Below, piece by piece: positions 18,029 to 26,810 of a DNA stretch of 64,000 nucleotides. How positions within the stretch are numbered: the stretch's first letter is position 1; each line of letters starts with the position of its first letter. The stretch covers positions 62,001 through 126,000 of the forward strand of contig NZ_QWGL01000005.1 in the NCBI RefSeq assembly GCF_003435375.1, read 5' to 3'. The stretch is from Clostridium sp. AM34-11AC. GTDB lineage: Bacteria > Bacillota > Clostridia > Lachnospirales > Lachnospiraceae. The notes beneath the pieces are model-generated. The model ran no database searches. It was not told the origin of the DNA and saw nothing but the letters and a program-made list of their open reading frames with translations. Made by a program: the position numbers and the translations under genes.

Positions 18029-18838
18029 TTACTTTGTTTCCTTCGGAACTTTGATGAATGCCTGACCTGGGTCGATCTCTTCACGAATTACGCGGATGAT
18101 CTCCGGATCCGGACCTTCCATAAGCTGAGCTCTTGTGGTATCGATCTCGAAACCTGTGTTCTCCTGAACCATTTCCGGAGAGGAGAATGGATAGTAGTAA
18201 GCAAGGTACATTCTCTTGGTCTCTTCGTCGAACTTCATGATACCAAGATCTGTAACTACCATCTGCGGTCCACGGTTGCCCGGAAGACCTGCTCTCTCAC
18301 GTCCGCCAGGGCCGTCCATCCAGCCACAGCTTGTGATGTAGTCAACATGCTCCATGAATCTTCTCTTCTGGTGCTGCATCATGATGATTGTGTTACAGAA
18401 TGTAGCGATACCGTTAGCTCCGCCGGAACCTGTGAAACGTGTTGTCGGCTGAACATAGTCGCCTTTACCGAAGATACATGTAGAGTTTACGTTACCATAC
18501 GGGTCGATCTGAGCGCCGCCGATGAAAGCGATCATACGGTCAACGTCATGAAGCCATTCATTCGCCTCGAAGCCTACGAAACGAATGTTCGGCCACTGTA
18601 CTGCACAGTGAGCCATGAAACGGTTATCACCTACGGAACGCGGTACCTCTACCGGTGAGCAGTCCATAAGTCCGCTCTCTACGATCGGGTGGCAGCTCGG
18701 GCAAACCACACGCTTCGCAAGGGAAGCACCGATTAACGGAAGACCAGTACCAACGATAACGATCTGGTTCTCTTTAATATTTTTTGCGATGGCATAAGCC
18801 TGCATTTCCTGCTTTGTATACTTTGTATAATCAGCCAT
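18029..18838 (-). CDS. gctB: Glutaconate CoA-transferase subunit B
   Basis: 269 residues. Forms the heterooctamer with GctA that activates (R)-2-hydroxyglutarate using acetyl- or glutaconyl-CoA. The active-site Glu that forms the CoA thioester is Glu54 in IVESGLMDCSP, the position known for this family. FIGGAQIDPYGNVNST and TRFTGSGGANGIAT are conserved. GGGAGG precedes the ATG at 18838. Its gene starts 22 bases after the gctA stop. Confidence 0.95.
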   Translation of the reverse strand: MADYTKYTKQEMQAYAIAKNIKENQIVIVGTGLPLIGASLAKRVVCPSCHPIVESGLMDCSPVEVPRSVGDNRFMAHCAVQWPNIRFVGFEANEWLHDVDRMIAFIGGAQIDPYGNVNSTCIFGKGDYVQPTTRFTGSGGANGIATFCNTIIMMQHQKRRFMEHVDYITSCGWMDGPGGRERAGLPGNRGPQMVVTDLGIMKFDEETKRMYLAYYYPFSSPEMVQENTGFEIDTTRAQLMEGPDPEIIRVIREEIDPGQAFIKVPKETK

Positions 18839-18859
18839 TTTTGAATTTCCCTCCCTCAA

Positions 18860-19960
18860 TTAGTGTCTGGTAGAATAGCCAAGATGCGGCTCATTCTTAA
18901 GGTTCATGAGGCGAGCGCCGCCAAGGACATTAAGAAGATCATCCTGATCCTTGCAGCCGTATACGTATTTCTGGAGGTAATCCTTGAAGGTCTCCGGAAT
19001 CTTTGTGCCGTTAGCAGCATCCTCTGCAGCCTGTTTTGCAACTTCTGCAGCCTTTGCAAGCTTCTCGTCTTCCGGTTTCGCAGCAGCAGCCTTCTCAGCC
19101 TTTGCAGCAGCCTTTGCGAGCTGTGCCTTTGCATCTTCAGCGTCAAGGTACTTGGAAGCCTTATCGTACTCCTTAAGTCCCTTATCATCATCATCATAGT
19201 AGCCATAGCACTGTGCCGGCCATGCACCGTACGGAGTACGAACGACAGCGTCTACGCACTCGCCGAAGATTCTTGTCTTTGTAGGATCACGGCGGATATA
19301 TTCATCACTTACGATCTCCTCGCAGGTAACGATCGTACGCTTTGCAGCGATTGCGATATCAACATCGTGGAACTCATCACCCTCGATGATGCAGGTTCCA
19401 TCCGGAGATGCCTGCTGTACATGGATGATCGCGCAGTCAAGCTTCGGAACCGGAACAGCAAGAAGCTTCTCGCCTGGCTCAAACGGGTTCTCGATATCTA
19501 CGCACTTTAAGTTGTCAACGCCTTCCATTGTTTTTCTCTTCTCTTCGCTGATACCCCAGAATTTAACAAGACCGGAGCCCTGCATCATTCTTACCGGGAG
19601 GTACGGAAGACCAAGGGAAGCTGCGTGAAGCTGTAACATAAGAACGTCCTGGGAGTAGTCCTCATATGTAAGCTCACCTTTCTCGATTGCAGCACGGAAA
19701 CGACGTGCAACGTTTGTATAACCAGAGTTTGCTGTGTAGCAGTTGATGTAAGCTCTTACACGACCCTCACCGATTAAGGAGTCCCAGTCTCCGCCTGCCG
19801 GACCGGACCAGCCTACAAAACCAGTTTTACCCTGACGAAGGATCTCGTAAACAGCAGCGTACGGTTTACGGTTTGTTGTAAATCCGCCGAGGCAGAGTAC
19901 ATCGTTATCATGTACATACTTCTCTACGGCATCGTGTAATGACATAACTTTATTAGCCAC
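18860..19960 (-). CDS. gctA: Glutaconate CoA-transferase subunit A with an Ala/Lys-rich insert
   Basis: 366 residues, against about 320 in the characterised enzyme. The core is typical: LGGFTTNRKPYAAVYEILRQG, AGGDWDSLIGEGRVRAYINC, QQASPDGTCIIEGDEFHDVD, EEIVSDEYIRRDPT. The extra length is a block at about 271-322 made of Ala, Lys, Glu and Asp, predicted helical or coiled, placed just before the last conserved segment. The start codon is GTG with AGGAGG seven bases upstream. The insert is discussed under findings. Confidence 0.93.
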   Translation of the reverse strand: MANKVMSLHDAVEKYVHDNDVLCLGGFTTNRKPYAAVYEILRQGKTGFVGWSGPAGGDWDSLIGEGRVRAYINCYTANSGYTNVARRFRAAIEKGELTYEDYSQDVLMLQLHAASLGLPYLPVRMMQGSGLVKFWGISEEKRKTMEGVDNLKCVDIENPFEPGEKLLAVPVPKLDCAIIHVQQASPDGTCIIEGDEFHDVDIAIAAKRTIVTCEEIVSDEYIRRDPTKTRIFGECVDAVVRTPYGAWPAQCYGYYDDDDKGLKEYDKASKYLDAEDAKAQLAKAAAKAEKAAAAKPEDEKLAKAAEVAKQAAEDAANGTKIPETFKDYLQKYVYGCKDQDDLLNVLGGARLMNLKNEPHLGYSTRH

Positions 19961-20103
19961 AATAAAGCCTCCTTTATTTATATTTGCAGTTAAAAGGCCT
20001 GCCTGTTCTCCTCAGACAGGCCTGAACTGCTTTTAATTCCTGTAAAAATATACCACGTTACGGAATGAATTTCAACTTCTGGTTCCGTTTCGAAGGGGTT
20101 CGA
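19961..20103. other. gctA-gcdB spacer
   Basis: A 142-base gap within the operon. GGCCTGTCTGAGGAG and CTCCTCAGACAGGCC-like arms (about 19996-20024) form a strong hairpin on the minus strand before gctA. It may be a processing or attenuation point between the membrane pump subunits and the soluble enzymes. Confidence 0.4.
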
Positions 20104-21246
20104 TCAGGCCTTGAACATCAGCATGAAGTAACCGGCTGCTACTGCAGAACCGATAACACCTGCCACGTTCGGACCCATAGCGTGCATCAGAAGGAAGTTG
20201 GTCGGATTTTCCTTAGCACCAACAGTCTGGGATACACGAGCTGCCATCGGAACGGCAGATACACCTGCAGAACCGATCAGTGGGTTGATCTTGCCGCCTG
20301 TGATCGCACACAGGACTTTACCAAGCAGGATACCTCCGACTGTCGCAAACGCGAAAGCAAGAAGACCCATTGCAATGATAGCCAGTGTCTGGACACGGAG
20401 GAAGATCTCTCCGTTTGCTGTAGCGCCTACGGTTGTGCCGAGCATGATCGTAACGATGTTGCAGAGTGCGTTCTGTGCGGTATCGGAAAGTCTTCCGGTA
20501 ACACCGGACTCACGGAACAGGTTACCGAGCATCAGCATACCAAGAAGCGGTGCTACGGACGGAAGAAGCAGGGAGCAGAACAGAACAACGAATACCGGGA
20601 ATACAACCTTCTCGACTTTGCTGACTTTTCTTAACTGCTTCATAACGATCTGACGCTCTTTCTTTGTTGTAAGAAGCTTCATGATCGGCGGCTGGATCAG
20701 CGGGATCAGAGCCATGTAGGAATACGCGGCTACGGCGATCGGAGCTACAAGATCCGGAGCCAGGTTATTTGCGATATAGATCGCGGTCGGGCCATCAGCA
20801 CCGCCGATGATACCGATCGCTGCACACTCACCCGGTGTGAAAAGTCCGGTTGCATTTGCGAGTGTAAATGCAACATAGATACCGAACTGAGCGGCTGCAC
20901 CGAGAAGAAGGCTGACCGGGTTCGCGATCAACGGACCGAAGTCTGTCATCGCGCCGACTGCCATGAAGATCAGGCACGGGAATAAGCTGGACTTAACGCC
21001 CATGTACATAATTCTTAACACACCGGACTGATACCAGTGATCTGCCTCATTCATAAGACCTGCAAGCGGAAGGTTCGCAAGGAACATACCGAATGCGATC
21101 GGGAGCAGAAGGAGCGGCTCAAACTGCTTCTTGATTGCAAGATATAATAAAACGAAGGATACAAGGAGCATTACGCACTGCTGCCAGGTGATTGCGGCGA
21201 AACCTGACTGGGCGAGCAGCTCCGCGAAAACTGAAAGTATATTCAC
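20104..21246 (-). CDS. gcdB: Glutaconyl-CoA decarboxylase beta subunit (Na+ pump)
   Basis: 380-residue integral membrane protein of the OadB/GcdB/MmdB family. It decarboxylates carboxybiotin and uses the energy to export Na+. Conserved [15 protein letters not shown] contains the Asp essential for Na+ transport in this family, and [22 protein letters not shown] is near the C-terminus. About nine TM segments. The start is GTG at 21246: AGGAGGTG lies six bases before it, whereas the GTG at 21255 overlaps the ribosome site. Confidence 0.93.
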   Translation of the reverse strand: MNILSVFAELLAQSGFAAITWQQCVMLLVSFVLLYLAIKKQFEPLLLLPIAFGMFLANLPLAGLMNEADHWYQSGVLRIMYMGVKSSLFPCLIFMAVGAMTDFGPLIANPVSLLLGAAAQFGIYVAFTLANATGLFTPGECAAIGIIGGADGPTAIYIANNLAPDLVAPIAVAAYSYMALIPLIQPPIMKLLTTKKERQIVMKQLRKVSKVEKVVFPVFVVLFCSLLLPSVAPLLGMLMLGNLFRESGVTGRLSDTAQNALCNIVTIMLGTTVGATANGEIFLRVQTLAIIAMGLLAFAFATVGGILLGKVLCAITGGKINPLIGSAGVSAVPMAARVSQTVGAKENPTNFLLMHAMGPNVAGVIGSAVAAGYFMLMFKA

Positions 21247-21262
21247 GTGTGGCACCTCCTGC

Positions 21263-21697
21263 TTAGTTTAAGGTAACCAGAACTGCACCTGTCTCAACGG
21301 AATCGCCTGTGCTTACGTTGATGGATGCAACAGTTCCTGCTGCCGGAGCTACGATCTCTGTCTCCATCTTCATTGCTTCCATAACGATTACACACTGACC
21401 ATAACCAACTGCGTCACCAACTTTAACTTTGATGTCAAGGATCTTACCTGGCATCGGAGCCTCTACTGTCTGTCCGCCTGCTGCTGCCGGAGCTGCTGCC
21501 GGTGCTGGAGCCGGTGCCGGTGCTGGAGCTGGTGCCGGTGCTGCTGCCGGTGCCGGAGCTGCCTTCGGTGCCGGTGCTGCTGCGAGGATCGGAGCCGGTG
21601 CGCTAGCCTGTGCACCTCTGTCAAGCGGTCTGTACTCGTCTACTCTCTCGATCTCAACTTCATACTTTTTTCCGTTTAATGTTGCAACGTATTTCAT
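21263..21697 (-). CDS. gcdC: Glutaconyl-CoA decarboxylase gamma subunit (biotin carrier)
   Basis: 144 residues in three parts: a short N-terminal domain (1-30), a flexible Ala/Pro linker (about 31-74), and a biotinyl domain with the EAMKMET motif whose Lys110 is biotinylated. The linker lets biotin swing between GcdA and membrane GcdB. It starts 50 bases past the gcdD stop and ends 16 bases before gcdB. Confidence 0.93.
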   Translation of the reverse strand: MKYVATLNGKKYEVEIERVDEYRPLDRGAQASAPAPILAAAPAPKAAPAPAAAPAPAPAPAPAPAPAAAPAAAGGQTVEAPMPGKILDIKVKVGDAVGYGQCVIVMEAMKMETEIVAPAAGTVASINVSTGDSVETGAVLVTLN

Positions 21698-21746
21698 GTT
21701 ATTTACTACATCCTTTCCTTTTTCTGCGTTTTAGGTTTTTTGTTTT

Positions 21747-22028
21747 TTACAGTTCTTTGATACTTGTTACACGGAACTGCTCTCCAGACAATCTTGCTTC
21801 CTCACTGACTGCCGCGAGAAGCACTGCATAGGATTCCTCATCGATAGCCGGAGCCGGTGCTGCAACTGCCGCAGCTGCCTTTGGCGCACTCTCCTTAAAT
21901 AATGTACCGATGACCTTAGAGATAATGATAACCGCGATTGCGAGCACTGCAAGTGCCGAGAATACGACTAACAGTCCAACAAGTGAAATGATGATCGAAT
22001 CCGCAAAGGTCATACCGCCTGTCCACAT
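21747..22028 (-). CDS. gcdD: Glutaconyl-CoA decarboxylase delta subunit
   Basis: 93-residue OadG-like protein with one TM helix (about 10-38) and a cytosolic Ala/Pro-rich tail; it anchors the decarboxylase subunits to the membrane. First gene of the operon. AGGAGGTG lies about 10 bases before the ATG. Confidence 0.85.
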   Translation of the reverse strand: MWTGGMTFADSIIISLVGLLVVFSALAVLAIAVIIISKVIGTLFKESAPKAAAAVAAPAPAIDEESYAVLLAAVSEEARLSGEQFRVTSIKEL

Positions 22029-22093
22029 ATACTTACCGCACCTCCTTCGTTTCGTTTCACTTAAGAAACTTTTGTTGGTTAGTTATTTCGTAT

Positions 22094-22111
22094 TGTGGAA
22101 TGCATTCCACA
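22094..22111. promoter_or_regulatory. 18-bp perfect palindrome in the glutamate operon leader
   Basis: TGTGGAATGCATTCCACA is fully self-complementary and lies about 85 bases downstream of the predicted transcription start and 66 bases before gcdD. It could be an operator for an unidentified dimeric repressor, or a hairpin in RNA. Confidence 0.5.
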
Positions 22112-22120
22112 TTTTCCTCA

Positions 22121-22160
22121 GCGCATACGGGCACATCTCAAAAATGTACCCGTCTTGCGC
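22121..22160 (-). promoter_or_regulatory. Leader hairpin of the glutamate operon
   Basis: GCGCA/TGCGC and ACGGG/CCCGT arms surround ACAT/ATGT, with an A-rich loop, giving a long interrupted stem in the 5' UTR. No T-run follows, so it is not an obvious terminator. Confidence 0.4.
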
Positions 22161-22195
22161 CTGTTTCTATGCATTTTTCACAATATCGTAATTTG

Positions 22196-22224
22196 AGTAT
22201 ATCAGCTTTCTGCAAAAATGTCAA
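22196..22224 (-). promoter_or_regulatory. Promoter of the glutamate fermentation operon
   Basis: Minus-strand TTGACA (22224-22219), 17-base spacer, TATACT (22201-22196). This is a near-consensus sigma-A promoter giving a leader of about 160 bases before gcdD. Confidence 0.8.
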
Positions 22225-22309
22225 CAAAGCCGCCCGAAAAAATTTATCAAATATACTAATTTCAGGTCACATAAAGACAAGCAGTACTTATGTCTTTATA
22301 TGACGAAAT

Positions 22310-22464
22310 GTTACAGTTCAGCCATTACATCTTCTTGTTTTCATATTCATGAAAACAAGAAGCTTGGTGGTTCCACCATATGCTGATTTGGATGAAAAAG
22401 TGCTTATGCAAGCAAGCTTGCAACACACTTCCTCATTCAAACCAGCGCATGGCTGAACTGTAAC
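22310..22464. repeat. Palindromic insertion element, family B
   Basis: 155 bp with perfect 16-bp inverted ends (GTTACAGTTCAGCCAT and its complement). It is flanked by GACGAAAT (22302-22309) and GACAAAAT (22465-22472), a 7-of-8 match suggesting an 8-bp target duplication. Inside are a perfect 14-bp hairpin (22331-22344 with 22349-22362, loop ATTC), TGGTGG-TT-CCACCA, and a TGCAAGC-AA-GCTTGCA core (22407-22422). It has no coding capacity. It lies 20 bases past the kduD stop. Confidence 0.75.
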
Positions 22465-22484
22465 GACAAAATCTTTTTCTGCCT

Positions 22485-23285
22485 TTACGGCTGTTTTCCG
22501 ATATAAGCGAGGATACCTCCGTCCACATAGAGGATGTGTCCATTTACAAAGTCAGAAGCCTCGGACGCGAGGAACACCGCCGGTCCCTTGAGGTCTTCCA
22601 CGGTGCCCCATCTTGCTGCCGGTGTCTTCGCGATGATAAACTGATCGAACGGATGGCGGGAACCGTCAGCCTGACGCTCTCTTAACGGAGCTGTCTGGGA
22701 TGTGGCGATGTAGCCCGGTCCGATGCCGTTGCACTGGATGTTGTACTCGCCGTACTCGGAGGCGATGTTCTTTGTGAGCATCTTCAAACCGCCCTTTGCC
22801 GCTGCGTATGCGGATACGGTCTCTCTTCCGAGTTCAGACATCATGGAGCAGATGTTGATGATCTTTCCGGCTTTCTTTTTCATCATGCCCGGAAGGACAG
22901 CTTTTGCCATGATGAACGGAGCATTCAGGTCAACATCGACAACCTTGCGGAACTCATCCGCGCTCATCTCATGCATCGGAATTCTTTTGATCATTCCCGC
23001 ATTGTTTACAAGAATATCGACCGTTCCGATCTTCTCCTCGATATCCGCGATCATTTTCTTTACCGCTTCCTCGTCCGTAACATCGCAGACATAACCGTGA
23101 GCATCGATCCCTTTCTCTTTGTATGCGGCAAGTCCGCGCTCTAAGGACGCCTCGCTGCTGCAGTTAAATACAACCGTTGCTCCTGCTTCTGCATAGCTCT
23201 CCGCGATGGCAAAGCCGATTCCGTGGGCACCTCCTGTTACGAGAGCAATCTTTCCTTCCAGAGAAAACATGTTCTTCTTATCCAT
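22485..23285 (-). CDS. kduD: 2-dehydro-3-deoxy-D-gluconate 5-dehydrogenase (KduD-type SDR)
   Basis: 266-residue short-chain dehydrogenase: TGGAHGIG cofactor loop (17-24), NNAG, catalytic Ser near SMMSELG and YAAAK, then PGYIATSQT. In pectin and uronate catabolism it interconverts 2,5-diketo-3-deoxygluconate and KDG with NAD(H). The closest alternative is gluconate 5-dehydrogenase; adjacency to kduI favours KduD. It lies 55 bases downstream of kduI. Confidence 0.85.
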   Translation of the reverse strand: MDKKNMFSLEGKIALVTGGAHGIGFAIAESYAEAGATVVFNCSSEASLERGLAAYKEKGIDAHGYVCDVTDEEAVKKMIADIEEKIGTVDILVNNAGMIKRIPMHEMSADEFRKVVDVDLNAPFIMAKAVLPGMMKKKAGKIINICSMMSELGRETVSAYAAAKGGLKMLTKNIASEYGEYNIQCNGIGPGYIATSQTAPLRERQADGSRHPFDQFIIAKTPAARWGTVEDLKGPAVFLASEASDFVNGHILYVDGGILAYIGKQP

Positions 23286-23340
23286 TTTGATCCTTACCTT
23301 TCCTATTTTATATCAGTTTTTTATCGGCCTCTGCGATATC

Positions 23341-24183
23341 TTACTTTAAATCCATCGGAGCGATGTTGTCCATATCGTCGAACTCCTGATTCTCTCCGCC
23401 CATAGCCCAGATAAAGGTGTAGTTGGAGGTTCCTGCTCCGCAGTGGATGCTCCAGGACGGGCTGATCACAGCTTCTTCATTTTTCATGACGATGTGTCTC
23501 GTCTCAGTCGGTTCACCCATAAAGTGCATGACCACCTGATTCTCCGGGACTTCAAAGTACATGTAGATCTCCATGCGGCGCTCATGGGTGTGGCACGGCA
23601 TGCTGTTCCAGACACTGCCCGGCTCCAGTGCTGTCATTCCCATGGAAAGCTGGCATGTTTTCAGCACATCCGGATGAATGAACTGGTTGATGACTCTCTT
23701 ATTGGAAGTATTGGCATCACCCAGCGGGCGCTTTGCGGCATCCTTCAAGGTGATCAGCTTTGTCTCGTAGGACGTGTGGGCCGGCGCACTCACCATGTAA
23801 AATTTTGCCGGAGTCTCCTCACTGTCACTGGAAAAGATCACTTCCTTTGTGCCTTTTGTGATGTACAGGCAGTCTTTATAGCCAAGGCGGTACTCCATTC
23901 CGTCCGCTGTGATGGATCCGGCACCTCCGATATTGAAGATTCCGATCTCGCGGCGCTCAAGGAAATAGTGGGTACCGAAATTTTTCCAGCAGTCGATCCC
24001 CTTTTCAATGGAGACATGTTCTTTCACCGGCATACATCCCAATGTCACCATGCGGTCCACGTGGGAGTATACGGATACCACCTCATCCGGATGGTAGAGA
24101 TCCTGAATCAGGAACTCATCCCGAAGTTCTTCGGTTGTGTAGCGTTTTACGTCTCTTTGATTTGCGGAATAACGAATATCCAT
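23341..24183 (-). CDS. kduI: 5-dehydro-4-deoxy-D-glucuronate isomerase
   Basis: 280-residue double cupin enzyme converting the unsaturated uronate product DKI to DKII. Family features: MDIRYSANQRDVKRYTTEELR start, CHTHERRMEIYMYFEVPE (metal His and Glu), and SPSWSIHCGAGTSNYTFIWAMGGEN near the C-terminus. First enzyme gene after the MFS transporter and upstream of kduD. Confidence 0.94.
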   Translation of the reverse strand: MDIRYSANQRDVKRYTTEELRDEFLIQDLYHPDEVVSVYSHVDRMVTLGCMPVKEHVSIEKGIDCWKNFGTHYFLERREIGIFNIGGAGSITADGMEYRLGYKDCLYITKGTKEVIFSSDSEETPAKFYMVSAPAHTSYETKLITLKDAAKRPLGDANTSNKRVINQFIHPDVLKTCQLSMGMTALEPGSVWNSMPCHTHERRMEIYMYFEVPENQVVMHFMGEPTETRHIVMKNEEAVISPSWSIHCGAGTSNYTFIWAMGGENQEFDDMDNIAPMDLK

Positions 24184-24239
24184 ATGTTTTTACCCCTTAT
24201 TTATATTCAGGACGGTTTTTATGCCATCCCGGTTGACTT

Positions 24240-24413
24240 TTTTATCTCAGTCGAGAAGACTCCCACCTCTTTTAGGTGGTGAGTAATAGTAAATTTGTCT
24301 CAGCGGGAGTCAGGTCTCTGACTGAGATAAATGCTCCGCGAGGATGCACAGTGATATGTCAGCTTTACTGACCAGAATCAAGCGCCAGGTCTCACGGACG
24401 TTCGACTTGAATT
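24240..24413. repeat. Structured repeat, family C copy 1
   Basis: About 174 bp shared with 51864-52048. It starts TTTTATCTCAGTCGAGAAGA and ends GGACGTTCGACTTGAATT. Inner pairings include TTATCTCAGTC/GACTGAGATAA and CCACCT...AGGTGG. The right end overlaps the 3' end of the MFS gene. The stop codon used by that ORF (24392-24394) lies inside the repeat. Confidence 0.75.
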
Positions 24414-25603
24414 TTCTGATTAGTGGCATATCTCAGAGCCCCGGCTCCAAAAAGTGCCAGCAGGAATGCGTCCAGCACTAAAAACAGGATCGCCGCCTGG
24501 AATCCAAGCTTATCCGCAAGGACTCCAATGACCTGCGGGGTAAGGATCCCGCCGAGGGAACCGATCCCTGTAAACACTGACATTCCAAGTGGGGAATTTC
24601 CCATGAGATCGCCGGTAAAGGCCGTAGTTGTCGGAAACGCCCCCGCCATTCCAAGTCCTAAAAGGATCAGGGCCGCCACTGCCATTGTGGTATGATCCGC
24701 GAAGACAAGGATCAATACCGAGACAAACTGGAGTGCGGAGATCACTGCCAGAATCTTTGCCGGCGGCACGCTCTTTGAGATGGACGCAATGACGATCCTT
24801 CCGATCATGATCATGATCCAGGTCACGGATACCATCACAGTCGCAAGACTTGTGGACATAAAGCCGGTACTTTTTAAATAAGTAACAAACCATCCGTTTA
24901 CGGAGTTTTCAAGGCCCATATAGAAGAACAATGCCCCAACCGCCAGAAGGAATCCCGTGTTCTTTAAAAACCAGAATTTTTCTTTTGTCATCGACGATCC
25001 GCCGTTCTCCTCTCCCGCCTTCTTCTCCACCTCTTTTTCGATCTTTCTGTAATCCATTGTGGCGTAGGAAAGAACGATGAGAACCGTGAGGACTGCAAGG
25101 AGGCGAAGGATCGTCTTCCAGTTCATACCCGCTCCCATGAGGAGCATCGTAACGAATGGGGACAGGAAAGCCCCCACCGCATACCACATATGAAGCAGAT
25201 TCAGATATTGATTGGAACTTCCCGTCACCTGACGGATCGCATGATTGTTGATGATCGTGATCATGCCCTTCGTGATTCCGATCAGGAAGATCATCACATA
25301 AAGCACCGGGACCGGAAGTCCCATTGTAAACAGGAAGAGGCACACCGGATAGGGGACCGCCAGTACGACTACCGCCGTCTTCTGGGACATCATCCCACAG
25401 AATACCGGATATACCAGGCTTGAACATAAATTTCCGATCGCCAGAAAGGAAAGCAGTCCGCCGGCCGCGGTAAAGCTTAAATTTCTCTCCTCGATCAGGT
25501 TTGGCAGAATGACACCGAAGATCAGGATGACCATTCCGCTGATAAAATAGGTCAGATAACAGTGGTCGATCACCGACCGTTTATCTTCTTTTGTGATTTC
25601 CAT
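24392..25603 (-). CDS. MFS transporter, probably uronate or sugar uptake
   Basis: 403-residue, about 12-TM major facilitator. The start at 25603 (MEITKEDKRS) follows GGGGGAGAG by eight bases; the ATG at 25624 precedes that site and is unlikely. The last residues IQVERP are encoded by a family C repeat, so the native C-terminus has been replaced or extended. The gene lies upstream of kduI and kduD on the same strand, which suggests import of an oligo- or monouronate, but this is context only. Resembles fucose/hexose MFS (FucP/FHS-like) in general layout. Confidence 0.75.
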   Translation of the reverse strand: MEITKEDKRSVIDHCYLTYFISGMVILIFGVILPNLIEERNLSFTAAGGLLSFLAIGNLCSSLVYPVFCGMMSQKTAVVVLAVPYPVCLFLFTMGLPVPVLYVMIFLIGITKGMITIINNHAIRQVTGSSNQYLNLLHMWYAVGAFLSPFVTMLLMGAGMNWKTILRLLAVLTVLIVLSYATMDYRKIEKEVEKKAGEENGGSSMTKEKFWFLKNTGFLLAVGALFFYMGLENSVNGWFVTYLKSTGFMSTSLATVMVSVTWIMIMIGRIVIASISKSVPPAKILAVISALQFVSVLILVFADHTTMAVAALILLGLGMAGAFPTTTAFTGDLMGNSPLGMSVFTGIGSLGGILTPQVIGVLADKLGFQAAILFLVLDAFLLALFGAGALRYATNQKIQVERP

Positions 25604-25694
25604 CCAGTATTCTCTCCCCCACACATATTTGTTAATTTTTCTCCATACTTTTCCATCATATCATCTTTTATCCCTAAAGACAAGGTTGTTTTCG

Positions 25695-25723
25695 TTGACA
25701 CCCCAACGGTCTTACTATACAAT
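25695..25723 (+). promoter_or_regulatory. Promoter of the PanE-like reductase gene
   Basis: TTGACA (25695-25700), 17-base spacer, TACAAT (25718-25723), 46 bases before the start codon. Confidence 0.75.
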
Positions 25724-25768
25724 AGAAGGAACGCAGCTTGTTTTACTTTTAAGGAGGAAAAGGGAGTT

Positions 25769-26704
25769 ATGAAGGACATAAAGAAGGTGACGTTGATCGG
25801 TCTCGGTGCGATGGGGGTATTTTTCGCACCGCGTATCTCAGAAAAGCTGGGGGCTGATTTCCGGATCCTTGCAGACGGCGCAAGAAAAGAGCGTCTGGAG
25901 CGAAAAGGGGTAACAGTCAATACGATCAATTACCGTTTTCCGATCATCACACCTGATGTCGAGGGGGATCCGGCAGATCTCGTTATCATTGCGGTAAAGG
26001 GATATGACCTGGAGCAGGCGATCAGGGATATTAAAAATCAGGTTGGCAAAGATACGATCATCCTCTCCGTATTAAATGGTGTGGAGAGCGAAAAACAGAT
26101 CGCCGCCGTCTACGGCAGCGAACATCTGCTGTACTCCTATATGCGGATCAGCATTGTCATGAAGGACGGAAAGACGGAGTTCGATCCGCATAAGGGTCTG
26201 ATCCACTTCGGCGATCTTAAGAATGATCCGGAACACTATTCCGGGAATGTTCTCGCTGTGAAGAGTCTTTTTGATCTCTGTGGGATCGACTACAAGATCG
26301 ATGCAGATATGTTAAAAGGAATCTGGTTCAAGTTCATGTGCAACGTTGCCGAGAATATGACATGCGCCATGTTCGGCGTTCCCTTCGGAGCATTCCAGAA
26401 GAACGATGACGCCAATTTCTTCCGCCACAAGGCCATGTGGGAAGTGATCCGCATTGCAAATAAGTTGGGCATTGATATCGGTCAGAATGAGATCGACCGT
26501 CAGGAGCACACGCTCGGACGTCTTCCTTATGAAAATAAGCCGTCAACGCTTCAGGATCTTGAGGTCGGAAAACGCACGGAAGTCGATATGTTCGCCGGAA
26601 CGGTTGTCCGCCTCGGAAAAGAGCTTGGCGTTGAGACTCCGGTCTGCGAGTGTTTCCTTCACGGAATCCATCTGATCGAGGCGCGGATGTTTAAGGAAAT
26701 CTAA
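25769..26704 (+). CDS. Ketopantoate reductase family protein (PanE/ApbA-like)
   Basis: 311-residue NAD(P)H-dependent 2-keto acid reductase. Rossmann motif GLGAMGVFFA near residues 11-20, VKGYDLEQA (conserved Lys region), NGVESEK, and the C-terminal ApbA_C domain with KFMCNVAENMTCAMF and PYENKPSTLQDLEVGKRTEVD, which carries the family Lys/Asn/Ser pattern. AGGAGG lies before the ATG at 25769. No other pantothenate gene is nearby, so the true substrate may be a different 2-keto acid. Confidence 0.85.
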   Translation: MKDIKKVTLIGLGAMGVFFAPRISEKLGADFRILADGARKERLERKGVTVNTINYRFPIITPDVEGDPADLVIIAVKGYDLEQAIRDIKNQVGKDTIILSVLNGVESEKQIAAVYGSEHLLYSYMRISIVMKDGKTEFDPHKGLIHFGDLKNDPEHYSGNVLAVKSLFDLCGIDYKIDADMLKGIWFKFMCNVAENMTCAMFGVPFGAFQKNDDANFFRHKAMWEVIRIANKLGIDIGQNEIDRQEHTLGRLPYENKPSTLQDLEVGKRTEVDMFAGTVVRLGKELGVETPVCECFLHGIHLIEARMFKEI

Positions 26705-26810
26705 TATTTATACGTACATAGCCAAAGCTGCCTGCGGAATATCGCCAGGCAGCTTTTTCTGCTCTCCCACCTTATTTTCTTAATTCTTTTCCTAATATCA
26801 AAAAACAGTC

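Noticed and set aside
24240..24413. Repeats considered as CRISPR or tandem arrays
   Set aside because: The copies are dispersed tens of kilobases apart, not regularly spaced with unique spacers.
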